This document shows positions 35,190 through 46,522 of a stretch of 64,000 nucleotides of DNA, one piece after another. Origin of the DNA: Tragulus kanchil (Eukaryota; Chordata; Mammalia; Artiodactyla; Tragulidae); the NCBI GenBank assembly GCA_022376925.1, contig JAIOJX010000005.1, positions 155,325,501 to 155,389,500 on the forward strand, in the 5' to 3' direction. The position numbers and the translations under genes are program-made. The notes under the pieces were generated by a model. The model ran no database searches. It had not been told where the DNA came from and was given only the letters and a program-made list of their open reading frames with translations. Every line of letters starts with the position of its first letter. Position 1 is the stretch's first letter.

Positions 35190-35420
35190 GATTCCCTGGG
35201 TGCAAATTCCAACTGTGCCATGTTCTAGCTGCTAAACTTTTGGTGGGTAACTTATATTCTCCATGCTCCAGTTTCCTGACCTGAGGAATAGGAATAATAG
35301 CACTTACCTCATAATATTGTAATGTTTTAGAAAGTTTATACACGGAAGGTCATGAAAATGGTGCCTCATATAGGTTAAGTACTCAGTAAGTAGTGCTTTA
35401 TGCTAATAGGGGTAATTCCT
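35190..35420 (+). repeat. MIR-like SINE
   Basis: 'gggtgcaaattccaactgtg', 'ctccagtttcctgacctg', 'aataatagcacttacctcat' and 'agtactcagtaagtagtgc' follow the full MIR order. It is duplicated at about 36280-36510. Confidence 0.78.
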
Positions 35421-35521
35421 GATATGATGATCCTCTAAGGGGTTTCTCTTTGCTTGGGGACAGGAGATGAGATTCACGGCCTCGGAGGCGCTGCCAGATC
35501 TGAGTTTCTGACTTCTTGCAT

Positions 35522-35720
35522 GCATGCTAAATCGCTTCAGTCATGTCTGACTCATTGTGACCCTATGGACGGTAGCCCACCCGGCTCCTCTGTCCGTGGG
35601 CTTCTCCAGGCAAGAATACTGGAGTGGGCTGCCATTTCTTCTTCCAGGGATCTTCCTGACCCAGGGATTGCACTTGCATCTCTGGCGTCTCCTACTTCAC
35701 CACGAGCGCCACCCGGGAAA
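35522..35720 (-). mobile_element. Bov-A/Bov-tA-type SINE, minus strand
   Basis: In antisense it shows 'cttcagtcatgtctgactc', 'caggcaagaatactggagtg' and 'gatcttcctgacccaggga', ending at 'gcgccacccgggaa'. It is duplicated at about 36611-36810. One extra G near 36738 shifts the reading frame between the copies. Confidence 0.92.
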
Positions 35721-37041
35721 CTAGCTGCCCTGTATCTGCCCTCCGTCCAGGAACGTGCCCTCTGAGAAGACGGGCTCCCGGCTCAGTCGTGGAGGCTGCT
35801 CCTGGACGGAGCCCCTCCAGGCCAGCCTCCCTCTGCTCTGCGGGACAGGGCTGGGTTTCCCTGGCTACGGTCTACCTCTTAGTAATTCCCAGCTGAGAAC
35901 ACGCCCCTTTTCATCTTGCCCGGACCTCAGTTCATCTAAACACAGACACAGGCCCTTCAGCTTCATCCCTCTGGTTCTCTTCATTTGCATAATTCAGTGA
36001 AGCCGAGGAAAAATCCATGTACCAATCTCATCATCCTGTTTAGTTCTGAATACGCGGAGAGTCGCATCCTGACCTCTGGGTATTATTAATATCTATGTAA
36101 ATTCCCTGGGTATCACTTTAGGAAAGGCAATACTTTGACCTTCTACGTCTGGGTATTTTTATTTTAGAAGGTCCCCTACCAATAGTAATCTTCCAGGTAA
36201 TGAGTTCCCAGTCCCTGGAAGCAATTAAGCAAAAAAAAAAAAAAAAAACCCAACAACAAAACAGATAACCACATTACAGATTCCCTGGGTGCAAATTCCA
36301 ACTGTGCCATGTTCTAGCTGCTAAACTTTTGGTGGGTAACTTATATTCTCCATGCTCCAGTTTCCTGACCTGAGGAATAGGAATAATAGCACTTACCTCA
36401 TAATATTGTAATGTTTTAGAAAGTTTATACACGGAAGGTCATGAAAATGGTGCCTCATATAGGTTAAGTACTCAGTAAGTAGTGCTTTATGCTAATAGGG
36501 GTAATTCCTGATATGATGATCCTCTAAGGGGTTTCTCTTTGCTTGGGGACAGGAGATGAGATTCACGGCCTCGGAGGCGCTGCCAGATCTGAGTTTCTGA
36601 CTTCTTGCATGCATGCTAAATCGCTTCAGTCATGTCTGACTCATTGTGACCCTATGGACGGTAGCCCACCCGGCTCCTCTGTCCGTGGGCTTCTCCAGGC
36701 AAGAATACTGGAGTGGGCTGCCATTTCTTCTTCCAGGGGATCTTCCTGACCCAGGGATTGCACTTGCATCTCTGGCGTCTCCTACTTCACCACGAGCGCC
36801 ACCCGGGAAACTAGCTGCCCTGTATCTGCCCTCCGTCCAGGAACGTGCCCTCTGAGAAGACGGGCTCCCGGCTCAGTCGTGGAGGCTGCTCCTGGACGGA
36901 GCCCCTCCAGGCCAGCCTCCCTCTGCTCTGCGGGACAGGGCTGGGTTTCCCTGGCTACGGTCTACCTCTTAGTAATTCCCAGCTGAGAACACGCCCCTTT
37001 TCATCTTGCCCGGACCTCAGTTCATCTAAACACAGACACAG

Positions 37042-39303
37042 GCCCTTCAGCTTCATCCCTCTGGTTCTCTTCATTTGCATAATTCAGTGAAGCCGAGGAA
37101 AAATCCATGTACCAATCTCATCATCCTGTTTAGTTCTGAATACGCGGAGAGTCGCATCCTGACCTCTGGGTATTATTAATATCTATGTAAATTCCCTGGG
37201 TATCACTTTAGGAAAGGCAATACTTTGACTTTTCTCACACCAGAAGCATTATGAAAATAGAGGTTATTTCTTCTCCCTCAGACTGTATCTCCCTGAGGAC
37301 AGGGCCGTGTCTCCGCTCAGTGTAAGAGCTCTCCTGGGTTCTGCCTGCCTCCTAGCCTATGTTTCATCCTCCGCCCCTCCCACTATGATCTTTCTGCATC
37401 TCTTTTTGGTGCTGCTTCTGCTGGAAGAGTTGTCTGGTGACGGGTCACACGCAGCTGGCACCTGACTTCAGCCTCTCTTATTTCCTCTCACCTGACTCCT
37501 GAGTCTGGGCCTGTAGAGAATCTTTCTAGCATCTGAACTCAGGTCAGCCCATCTGCCTGTACATCGCTGAGCCAGCTGCAAAACCAGGTCACCCTCCCTC
37601 TCCTTGTCTTTCTGGTCCCCTTTCCCTAATCGAATTATTTTCCCTCTGCATTGTGCACGTCAGATAGAGCGTCCACAGACGCAGGGTCTCTGCACTGGCT
37701 GGAAGCCCTAAGCACAGCCACAAGAGGGGTCTAATGAGAGCCTTGATGCGTAATCAGCAAAGTGCAGGCCCTTCGCACCTTCCGGTCCCCCTGCCCCCCT
37801 GCATCACCGCTGCTGCTGGCTGTCGGGCTGGGAGTGAGGCTGCAGGCAAGCTGCAGGGGTGCCCTGGTTCACAGTTCTGCCACTTGCTAGCTGGATGACA
37901 GGGTCGGGGAGGACAGATCCAGGTGGTTGTGAACTCTTCCCATTGAAGCTGATTAAGTGGCTGCGGTGGGGGTGTCTCCCAGGCGGTTCCTGTCTGTCCC
38001 TGGGACACCAGGGCAGTGGCAGGAATGGCCCAGGCCCTGCTCCTGCCTATTCTTTAGAACACTGGGTTCCAGTTGCAGCCTGACTTTCTGGCTGCCCTCC
38101 ACTGTCTCGAGCATCCGGGACACAGCTGTCCATCTGCTGACTCGGGGTGAGCCATCATAATCATCCTGATAGTGCCCTTCAGCTTCATCCCTCTGGTTCT
38201 CTTCATTTGCATAATTCAGTGAAGCCGAGGAAAAATCCATGTACCAATCTCATCATCCTGTTTAGTTCTGAATACGCGGAGAGTCGCATCCTGACCTCTG
38301 GGTATTATTAATATCTATGTAAATTCCCTGGGTATCACTTTAGGAAAGGCAATACTTTGACTTTTCTCACACCAGAAGCATTATGAAAATAGAGGTTATT
38401 TCTTCTCCCTCAGACTGTATCTCCCTGAGGACAGGGCCGTGTCTCCGCTCAGTGTAAGAGCTCTCCTGGGTTCTGCCTGCCTCCTAGCCTATGTTTCATC
38501 CTCCGCCTCCCACTATGATCTTTCTGCATCTCTTTTGGTGCTGCTTCTGCTGGAAGAGTTGTCTGGTGACGGGTCACACGCAGCTGGCACCTGACTTCAC
38601 CCTCTCTTATTTCCTCTCACCTGACTCCTGAGTCTGGGCCTGTAGAGAATCTTTCTAGCATCTGAACTCAGGTCAGCCCATCTGCCTGTACATCGCTGAG
38701 CCAGCTGCAAAACCAGGTCACCCTCCCTCTCCTTGTCTTTCTGGTCCCCTTTCCCTAATCGAATTATTTTCCCTCTGCATTGTGCACGTCAGATAGAGCG
38801 TCCACAGACGCAGGGTCTCTGCACTGGCTGGAAGCCCTAAGCACAGCCACAAGAGGGGTCTAATGAGAGCCTTGATGCGTAATCAGCAAAGTGCAGGCCC
38901 TTCGCACCTTCCGGTCCCCCTGCCCCCCTGCATCACCGCTGCTGCTGGCTGTCGGGCTGGGAGTGAGGCTGCAGGCAAGCTGCAGGGGTGCCCTGGTTCA
39001 CAGTTCTGCCACTTGCTAGCTGGATGACAGGGTCGGGGAGGACAGATCCAGGTGGTTGTGAACTCTTCCCATTGAAGCTGATTAAGTGGCTGCGGTGGGG
39101 GTGTCTCCCAGGCGGTTCCTGTCTGTCCCTGGGACACCAGGGCAGTGGCAGGAATGGCCCAGGCCCTGCTCCTGCCTATTCTTTAGAACACTGGGTTCCA
39201 GTTGCAGCCTGACTTTCTGGCTGCCCTCCACTGTCTCGAGCATCCGGGACACAGCTGTCCATCTGCTGACTCGGGGTGAGCCATCATAATCATCCTGATA
39301 GTG
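37042..39303. repeat. tandem duplication 11 (2 x ~1132 bp)
   Basis: Copy A is 37042-38174 and copy B is 38174-39303. They abut at one shared base. The offset begins at 1132 and ends at 1129 through three lost bases: two in a C run near 38507 and one in a T run near 38536. A G-to-C change lies near 38600. Homopolymer loss is typical of sequencing error. The left ~190 bases and right ~140 bases are shared with the neighbouring duplications. Confidence 0.92.
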
Positions 39304-39563
39304 ATATAATCATCCAGTCTTGTTGTCAATGCTCTGATGCCCGCCAAAGGGCACTCCCTATCGTCCTCACATCAGACAGGCAGGGTGGCTGAGGCTCGGT
39401 GATAGCGAGAGGGTTTTTTTGATGATCGCACAGAATGCGGGCAGCACCAAGGCCCTTCTCCCTCTGGTCCCTTTCTGATGTCTGGAGTGACTGAGATCTG
39501 AGGCCGGACCCCTGGGTGCCCCCGGGAGGTGATCTGAAACCTGGGCTTTGGAGTCAGACAGCG

Positions 39564-39765
39564 CATGCCTGCTTGGTCACTCCATCGCGTCCGACTCTTT
39601 GCAACAACAGGCACTGTGGCCCACCGGGCTCCTTTGTCCACGGGATTCTCCAGACAAAAATACTGGAGGGGATTGCCATGCCTGCCTTTGAGGATCTTCC
39701 TGACTCAGGGATAGAACCTGTGACTCTCGTGTCTCCCTGCATTGGTAGGTGGGTTCTTCACCTGG
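39564..39765 (-). mobile_element. Bov-A/Bov-tA-type SINE, minus strand
   Basis: The antisense order 'cttggtcactccatcgcgtc', 'ctcctttgtccacgggatt' and 'gaggatcttcctgactcagg' identifies the family. It is duplicated at about 40655-40854 with local differences. Copy B looks closer to the family consensus at 'caagaatactg'. Confidence 0.9.
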
Positions 39766-39774
39766 GCATCCTGG

Positions 39775-39962
39775 AGTCAGACAGACCTCCATCCATACCC
39801 CAGCCCTGCCATTCTCCACTATGGGCCTTGGGCAAGTTGTTTCATCATGCTGAGCCTTGGGAGCTTCCCCTGTGAAATGGGACAGGAGGCCTCTCACCCA
39901 GGCATTTTAGAAGCACCACGCTGAGCGCCTGGCACTTGGGAGTGCTCAGTAAGTGGCATCCT
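39775..39962 (+). repeat. MIR-like SINE
   Basis: 'ccagccctgccattctcc', 'gggccttgggcaagttgtt' and 'gcctggcacttgggagtgc' are in MIR order. It is duplicated at about 40864-41051. Confidence 0.7.
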
Positions 39963-40084
39963 TCTTGGTCTTGTCCCATTGCCCCTTCCTCTTCCTCTCA
40001 GCACGGTGGCCCCTAGCCTGTGTCCAGGGCCCCAAGGAGGGTGACCACAGAAGGGAGGCAGAGAATGACCTCAGACAATAGTAA

Positions 40085-40262
40085 TAGCAATTCCCAATGC
40101 ATAGGGTTCTTAGTCTGTGCCACACAACACCCTAGGCTGTTTTCATGCAGCTTCTCAGTGAATTCTCATAAGATCTTTATGAAGTATCTATTATTATGAA
40201 GCTCACTTCCCGGAGAGGAGACTGAGGCACAGAGGGGCCACTGTTGGCTTCAGAGCCTGCTC
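40085..40262 (-). repeat. MIR-like SINE, minus strand
   Basis: 'tcagtgaattctcataaga', 'gtatctattattatgaagc' and 'gagactgaggcacagagg' are the antisense MIR order. The complete form is at 41174-41350. The right third occurs again at 42391-42489, so parts of this MIR appear three times. Confidence 0.72.
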
Positions 40263-41429
40263 CTGCCTATTCTTTAGAACACTGGGTTCCAGTTGCAGCC
40301 TGACTTTCTGGCTGCCCTCCACTGTCTCGAGCATCCGGGACACAGCTGTCCATCTGCTGACTCGGGGTGAGCCATCATAATCATCCTGATAGTGATATAA
40401 TCATCCAGTCTTGTTGTCAATGCTCTGATGCCCGCCAAAGGGCACTCCCTATCGTCCTCACATCAGACAGGCAGGGTGGCTGAGGCTCGGTGATAGCGAG
40501 AGGGTTTTTTTGATGATCGCACAGAATGCGGGCAGCACCAAGGCCCTTCTCCCTCTGGTCCCTTTCTGATGTCTGGAGTGACTGAGATCTGAGGCCGGAC
40601 CCCTGGGTGCCCCCGGGAGGTGATCTGAAACCTGGGCTTTGGAGTCAGACAGCGCATGCCTGCTTGGTCACTCCATCGCGTCCGACTCTTTGCAACAACA
40701 GGCACTGTGGCCCACCGGCTCCTTTGTCCACGGGATTTTCCAGACAAGAATACTGAGTGGGTTGCCATGCCTGCCTTTGAGGATCTTCCTGACTCAGGGA
40801 TAGAACCTGTGACTCTCGTGTCTCCCTGCATTGGTAGGTGGGTTCTTCACCTGGGCATCCTGGAGTCAGACAGACCTCCATCCATACCCCAGCCCTGCCA
40901 TTCTCCACTATGGGCCTTGGGCAAGTTGTTTCATCATGCTGAGCCTTGGGAGCTTCCCCTGTGAAATGGGACAGGAGGCCTCTCACCCAGGCATTTTAGA
41001 AGCACCACGCTGAGCGCCTGGCACTTGGGAGTGCTCAGTAAGTGGCATCCTTCTTGGTCTTGTCCCATTGCCCCTTCCTCTTCCTCTCAGCACGGTGGCC
41101 CCTAGCCTGTGTCCAGGGCCCCAAGGAGGGTGACCACAGAAGGGAGGCAGAGAATGACCTCAGACAATAGTAATAGCAATTCCCAATGCATAGGGTTCTT
41201 AGTCTGTGCCACACAACACCCTAGGCTGTTTTCATGCAGCTTCTCAGTGAATTCTCATAAGATCTTTATGAAGTATCTATTATTATGAAGCTCACTTCCC
41301 GGAGAGGAGACTGAGGCACAGAGGGGCCACTGTTGGCTTCAGAGCCTGCCTGTCTCACAGGCTTCATCCAGGCTCCACACGACGAGGTGACTCTGGGTCT
41401 CAGGGCTCCCATCCTCCTGGAATGTTTAG

Positions 41430-41650
41430 AAAATTGTTCGGAGCCCAGGCTCTGCAGTTCCGGCTGACTGGTCTCCACCATTTACCAGCTCTGTGACCAT
41501 GGGCAAGCTCCTTCGTCCCCTGTGCCTCTGTTTTCTCATCTGGAAAATGGGGATGATAGCTGTAAGAATACTTATGATGGGAGAACTGAATGAGCTAGTC
41601 CCTGGAGAGAAGTTAAAACAGTGTCTGACAGAGTCAGAATGCTCAGTGAA
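41430..41650 (+). repeat. MIR-like SINE
   Basis: 'accagctctgtgaccatggg', 'tctgttttctcatctgga', 'aatggggatgatagctgta' and 'acagtgtctgacagagtcag' follow the MIR order. It is duplicated at about 42570-42790. Confidence 0.82.
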
Positions 41651-42082
41651 CATGGCTGGTCATGTCAGTGTGATAACATTAGCACATCGATGCTGCTCTA
41701 TCCTGCATCTGCCTTGCCTTCTCACTCCTTCCTCAGTTTGTTTTGGGTCATGCTGAGGTCCACACCTTGGCTTCCAAATCCCCTTTCTCTCCACAACACG
41801 CGCCTTATGATTTAGCAACTCCCCTTCTCTGTGGGCACACTGCTCATCTTCACCACAGCATCAGTTCCCTACACTCAAGGCATGCATCGATCCTTTATTT
41901 TTTGTTCAAAGAAAGGATATTCTGTCCTCTACTCCTGCGGCATCTGGTGCTGGCTAGATGACCTGGTGCCACCCAGGAAGTGTTACCTTCATTTGGCTGG
42001 GGTGATGGATGGGTTGCTTTCTTTCCCCCATGCGTTGTCAGTAATTGATAGAAAAGATGACTTCAGCATCCCTTAAAGGAAA

Positions 42083-42083
<1 letters not shown>

Positions 42084-42117
<34 letters not shown>

Positions 42118-42129
42118 TGTGTGTGTGTT
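42084..42129 (+). repeat. (GT)n microsatellite
   Basis: This is a nearly pure GT run with one GA interruption. The copy at 43224-43269 has the same length and the same interruption. Equal length at a hypermutable tract argues that both copies derive from one molecule or that the duplication is an artefact. Confidence 0.92.
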
Positions 42130-42241
42130 CAACAAGAGAGCAGTAAAGTAGAAAACAGCCCACTCAGATACTTTTTTAGAGCCAGGAACAGAAAAAAATC
42201 AGTTAGTACAACAAGTAATAGAAAATATATTTTGATTCTGT

Positions 42242-42330
42242 GTTTTGTCCAGTTAAGGGAAAGAGAAAGACAAGACAAGGAGACAGAGAAAAGGATAAAG
42301 AGAAAGGAAGAGGAGAGAGAGACCCGAGAA
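42242..42330 (+). repeat. purine-rich (GA) tract
   Basis: This A/G-dominated stretch extends to the right end of duplication 13 copy A. It recurs at about 43382-43461. The open frames through it give Arg/Lys/Glu-rich artefacts. Confidence 0.7.
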
Positions 42331-43222
42331 AAGGATACAAGAGAAGTTCTAGTCTAATTATGCAAGCTCACTTCCCCCTAGGTTTAGAGGATTCTCATAA
42401 GATCTTTATGAAGTATCTATTATTATGAAGCTCACTTCCCGGAGAGGAGACTGAGGCACAGAGGGGCCACTGTTGGCTTCAGAGCCTGCCTGTCTCACAG
42501 GCTTCATCCAGGCTCCACACGACGAGGTGACTCTGGGTCTCAGGGCTCCCATCCTCCTGGAATGTTTAGAAAATTGTTCGGAGCCCAGGCTCTGCAGTTC
42601 CGGCTGACTGGTCTCCACCATTTACCAGCTCTGTGACCATGGGCAAGCTCCTTCGTCCCCTGTGCCTCTGTTTTCTCATCTGGAAAATGGGGATGATAGC
42701 TGTAAGAATACTTATGATGGGAGAACTGAATGAGCTAGTCCCTGGAGAGAAGTTAAAACAGTGTCTGACAGAGTCAGAATGCTCAGTGAACATGGCTGGT
42801 CATGTCAGTGTGATAACATTAGCACATCGATGCTGCTCTATCCTGCATCTGCCTTGCCTTCTCACTCCTTCCTCAGTTTGTTTTGGGTCATGCTGAGGTC
42901 CACACCTTGGCTTCCAAATCCCCTTTCTCTCCACAACACGCGCCTTATGATTTAGCAACTCCCCTTCTCTGTGGGCACACTGCTCATCTTCACCACAGCA
43001 TCAGTTCCCTACACTCAAGGCATGCATCGATCCTTTATTTTTTGTTCAAAGAAAGGATATTCTGTCCTCTACTCCTGCGGCATCTGGTGCTGGCTAGATG
43101 ACCTGGTGCCACCCAGGAAGTGTTACCTTCATTTGGCTGGGGTGATGGATGGGTTGCTTTCTTTCCCCCATGCGTTGTCAGTAATTGATAGAAAAGATGA
43201 CTTCAGCATCCCTTAAAGGAAA

Positions 43223-43257
<35 letters not shown>

Positions 43258-43744
43258 TGTGTGTGTGTTCAACAAGAGAGCAGTAAAGTAGAAAACAGCC
43301 CACTCAGATACTTTTTTAGAGCCAGGAACAGAAAAAAATCAGTTAGTACAACAAGTAATAGAAAATATATTTTGATTCTGTGTTTTGTCCAGTTAAGGGA
43401 AAGAGAAAGACAAGACAAGGAGACAGAGAAAAGGATAAAGAGAAAGGAAGAGGAGAGAGAGCAAAACAAAACAGAGACCCAGCAAGTGAACCAAGAGATC
43501 GTCAGTACGACATTCCCAGAATCCCTGGGACACATTCTCCTCTTGTGGGAGGTTAACACTCTGCCACTAAGGCCTTTAAGGTTCTGTTGCATTTTTACAA
43601 CTCTAGGTAGCTTGTCACCTTTCAGTGCTTGACCTGCAGTCCCGGTGAATTAAGCGGAGGACTTGATTAAGCCTGCAGGCTGGAGGCCTTCATTACTATC
43701 TTGCAGATATTATTCTTGTGTTGTGCTCAAGACCCACCTGCCGG

Positions 43745-43935
43745 GGCTCAAGGTACAAAATTGACAGGGTTCCGCCCTTAATGAGCTCCCAGCCCAGTCA
43801 GAGAGGCAGACATGTAAATAACGATGATCATAAAAGTCAGGCTTCTATAATTACTATAATAAAAGTTCAGATAAAGTCCACGGAGGAGAGATTAATTAAT
43901 TCTGACTGGGAAATCCGAAACTGCTTTGTAGGGAA
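43745..43935 (-). repeat. L2-like LINE 3' fragment
   Basis: 'taatgagctcccagcccag', 'gaggcagacatgtaaataac' and following AT-rich sequence match the antisense L2 end. It is duplicated at about 44841-45031. Confidence 0.5.
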
Positions 43936-43984
43936 TAAGTGATGAGGCATCTGGGAGGAGGAGTAAGGTTTCTGCAGACGGGGC

Positions 43985-44140
43985 TGAGGCACTGGGGTGG
44001 ATTTTATATCTGACAATTTGGACTTAATCTCTGAGCCACATCCTGACTGTGTGCTTTGGGGTGGGTATCTTAGCCTCTCTGTGCTTGCTTCTTCATCTAC
44101 GAAGTGGGAATAACAGTCCCAAAGGGCTATTGATTTTGTT
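43985..44140 (+). repeat. MIR-like SINE fragment
   Basis: 'tcctgactgtgtgctttggg', 'cctctctgtgcttgcttctt' and 'gggaataacagtccca' are in MIR order. It is duplicated at about 45081-45236. It is immediately followed by BovB. Confidence 0.6.
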
Positions 44141-44522
44141 ACTGTTGTTCAGGCGCTTAGTCGTGTCAAGCTGTCTGCAACCCCACGGACTGTAGCATGC
44201 CAGGCTCCTCTGTCCTCCACTATCTCCTGGGGTTTGCTCACATTCATGTCCATTGAGTTGATGATGCTATCTAACCATCTCAGCCTCTGTGGCCCTCTTC
44301 TGCTTTTGCATTCAGTGTTTCCCATCATCAGGGTCTGTTCCAGTGAGTCAGCTCTTCCCATCAGGTGGCCAAAGAATTAGAGCTTCAGCTTCAGCATCAG
44401 TCCTTCCAATAAATAGTCAGGGTCGATTTCCTTTAGGGTTGATGGGTTTGATCTCCTTGCTGTCCAAGGGATTCTCAAGAGCCTTCTCCAGCACCACAGT
44501 TCGAAGGCATCAATTCTTCAGG
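44141..44522 (-). mobile_element. BovB (RTE) LINE 3' end, minus strand
   Basis: BovB is the RTE-clade retrotransposon of ruminants and mobilises Bov SINEs. The antisense order 'gttcaggcgcttagtcgtg', 'gactgtagcatgccaggct', 'ccattgagttgatgatgc' and 'ccaataaatagtcagggtc' is visible. Translated on the minus strand (44149-44361), it gives a C-terminal RT-like tail with the motif RLRWLDSIINSMDM and the ending DRGAWHATVRGVADS. The 5' part is missing, so it cannot move. It is duplicated at 45237-45618. Confidence 0.9.
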
Positions 44523-45809
44523 CTATTACAAGAATCCACAAGGCTGCTACAAGAAGAGATCAAATCTGTGACACTGTCGTGTGAAACATCCACTGTTGAA
44601 CAAAAGTGAAAATAACACTGGGGACCCAGTTATCCTAGGGTGACTGTGACTCCTGGGTATATTACCCTCATGTGAAACTTGAAGCCTGATGGGTGCGCTG
44701 AGCTGGAGGCTGGTTGCCCTCTGTTTGACCTGCAGTCCCGGTGAATTAAGCGGAGGACTTGATTAAGCCTGCAGGCTGGAGGCCTTCATTACTATCTTGC
44801 AGATATTATTCTTGTGTTGTGCTCAAGACCCACCTGCCGGGGCTCAAGGTACAAAATTGACAGGGTTCCGCCCTTAATGAGCTCCCAGCCCAGTCAGAGA
44901 GGCAGACATGTAAATAACGATGATCATAAAAGTCAGGCTTCTATAATTACTATAATAAAAGTTCAGATAAAGTCCACGGAGGAGAGATTAATTAATTCTG
45001 ACTGGGAAATCCGAAACTGCTTTGTAGGGAATAAGTGATGAGGCATCTGGGAGGAGGAGTAAGGTTTCTGCAGACGGGGCTGAGGCACTGGGGTGGATTT
45101 TATATCTGACAATTTGGACTTAATCTCTGAGCCACATCCTGACTGTGTGCTTTGGGGTGGGTATCTTAGCCTCTCTGTGCTTGCTTCTTCATCTACGAAG
45201 TGGGAATAACAGTCCCAAAGGGCTATTGATTTTGTTACTGTTGTTCAGGCGCTTAGTCGTGTCAAGCTGTCTGCAACCCCACGGACTGTAGCATGCCAGG
45301 CTCCTCTGTCCTCCACTATCTCCTGGGGTTTGCTCACATTCATGTCCATTGAGTTGATGATGCTATCTAACCATCTCAGCCTCTGTGGCCCTCTTCTGCT
45401 TTTGCATTCAGTGTTTCCCATCATCAGGGTCTGTTCCAGTGAGTCAGCTCTTCCCATCAGGTGGCCAAAGAATTAGAGCTTCAGCTTCAGCATCAGTCCT
45501 TCCAATAAATAGTCAGGGTCGATTTCCTTTAGGGTTGATGGGTTTGATCTCCTTGCTGTCCAAGGGATTCTCAAGAGCCTTCTCCAGCACCACAGTTCGA
45601 AGGCATCAATTCTTCAGGCTATTACAAGAATCCACAAGGCTGCTACAAGAAGAGATCAAATCTGTGACACTGTCGTGTGAAACATCCACTGTTGAACAAA
45701 AGTGAAAATAACACTGGGGACCCAGTTATCCTAGGGTGACTGTGACTCCTGGGTATATTACCCTCATGTGAAACTTGAAGCCTGATGGGTGCGCGGAGCT
45801 GGAGGCTGG

Positions 45810-46522
45810 GCATCGTTTGCCCATAGCTGTTTGGATTTCCTGAGCATTGTGTACAAGACGGTGTGCCGCTGGCCAGGATACCATCTGAGAATAACAGGGC
45901 TCCTCTGTGGCCTTTGAAAAGCCAAAACTGGCCCTTTTATGGGAGACAGGGAGCTTTATGTACCTGTGGCAGCTTAGGTGGTTTGCGAAGCGTGTCAGCT
46001 TCAGTCCTTCTGCAGCCAGGTACAAACTACAATTCCGTGACATTAGCATGGATGTGTCTAGCCCTGCCAGCGGCCCCGCCCGCCTCTCCAAGCCCACTGG
46101 GCAGGAACAAGACAGTCTTCCTTCACTCTTGAGTGGGCGAGGTGAGCTGCCGTGAACTGGAGGCCCATCCACACACCTCTGGGGTCTGATGGGCCCAAGT
46201 AGACCTAGGACTAGACTGCTGCTTGCTTAAACCAATCCCCTAAAGCGGAAAGAATTTCAGGCCAAGGGGAGGGCACATGGGTGTGCAGTAGTTCTTGGGT
46301 GACGCTATGGCTGTGTAGGGGGCAGCTGTCTCTGGTGGGGGGGTCTCTAGGGGAACCTCAGGGGATGAGAATGGAAAGTTCGATGAGCCCAGAATGAGAA
46401 GTGGATGATCACACATGCACTGAGCACAAGAGCTATGAGGATACTGTGAGGAGACGTAGCACCTGCCCAAGAGGTGTTCCTATGGTCTGGCATGGCCACT
46501 TTGTTTTAGACGCTGGAGACTG
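45810..46522. other. single-copy noncoding DNA
   Basis: No exon or named repeat is recognised. The 148-codon minus-strand frame at 45726-46172 crosses the end of duplication 14 and has no domain. Confidence 0.5.

Larger units (their letters stand above)
35025..37229. repeat. tandem duplication 10 (1115 + 1093 bp)
   Basis: Copy A is 35025-36139 and copy B is 36137-37229. They overlap by three bases. Near the left end copy B lacks about 23 bases relative to A and has changed bases: 36147-36175 against 35037-35087. After that the copies match at an offset of 1089-1090. An A run at 35142-35159 keeps nearly the same length. The content includes a MIR and a minus-strand Bov SINE. Confidence 0.9.
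39165..41349. repeat. tandem duplication 12 (2 x ~1095 bp)
   Basis: Copy A is 39165-40260 and copy B is 40256-41349, overlapping by CCTGC. The offset is 1091, then 1089. Almost all differences fall within about 60 bases of the embedded SINE (39623-39680 against 40714-40769). There, several substitutions and two deletions cluster, while the rest is nearly identical. Confidence 0.92.
41251..43461. repeat. tandem duplication 13 (2 x 1071 bp)
   Basis: Copy A is 41251-42321 and copy B is 42391-43461, at a constant offset of 1140. No internal difference was noticed. A 69-base insert (42322-42390) lies between them. Its first part resembles the sequence that follows copy B, with about one base in four changed, so it looks like an uncorrected read extending past copy A. 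It contains a MIR and a GT microsatellite. Confidence 0.93.
43629..45809. repeat. tandem duplication 14 (2 x 1085 bp)
   Basis: Copy A is 43629-44713 and copy B is 44725-45809, at an offset of 1096. Eleven bases (44714-44724) separate them. They share ordered words with what follows copy B, as expected for a degraded read end. A T-to-G change lies near 44699 against 45795. It contains L2-like, MIR and BovB sequence. Confidence 0.92.

Noticed and set aside
42085..42357. Cys/Val-rich peptide frame resembling a small cysteine-rich protein
   Set aside because: It is the translation of the (GT)n microsatellite followed by a GA tract.
44149..44361. Minus-strand peptide resembling a reverse transcriptase tail
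   Set aside because: It is a remnant of BovB, 5' truncated, so it is annotated as a mobile element and not as a gene.
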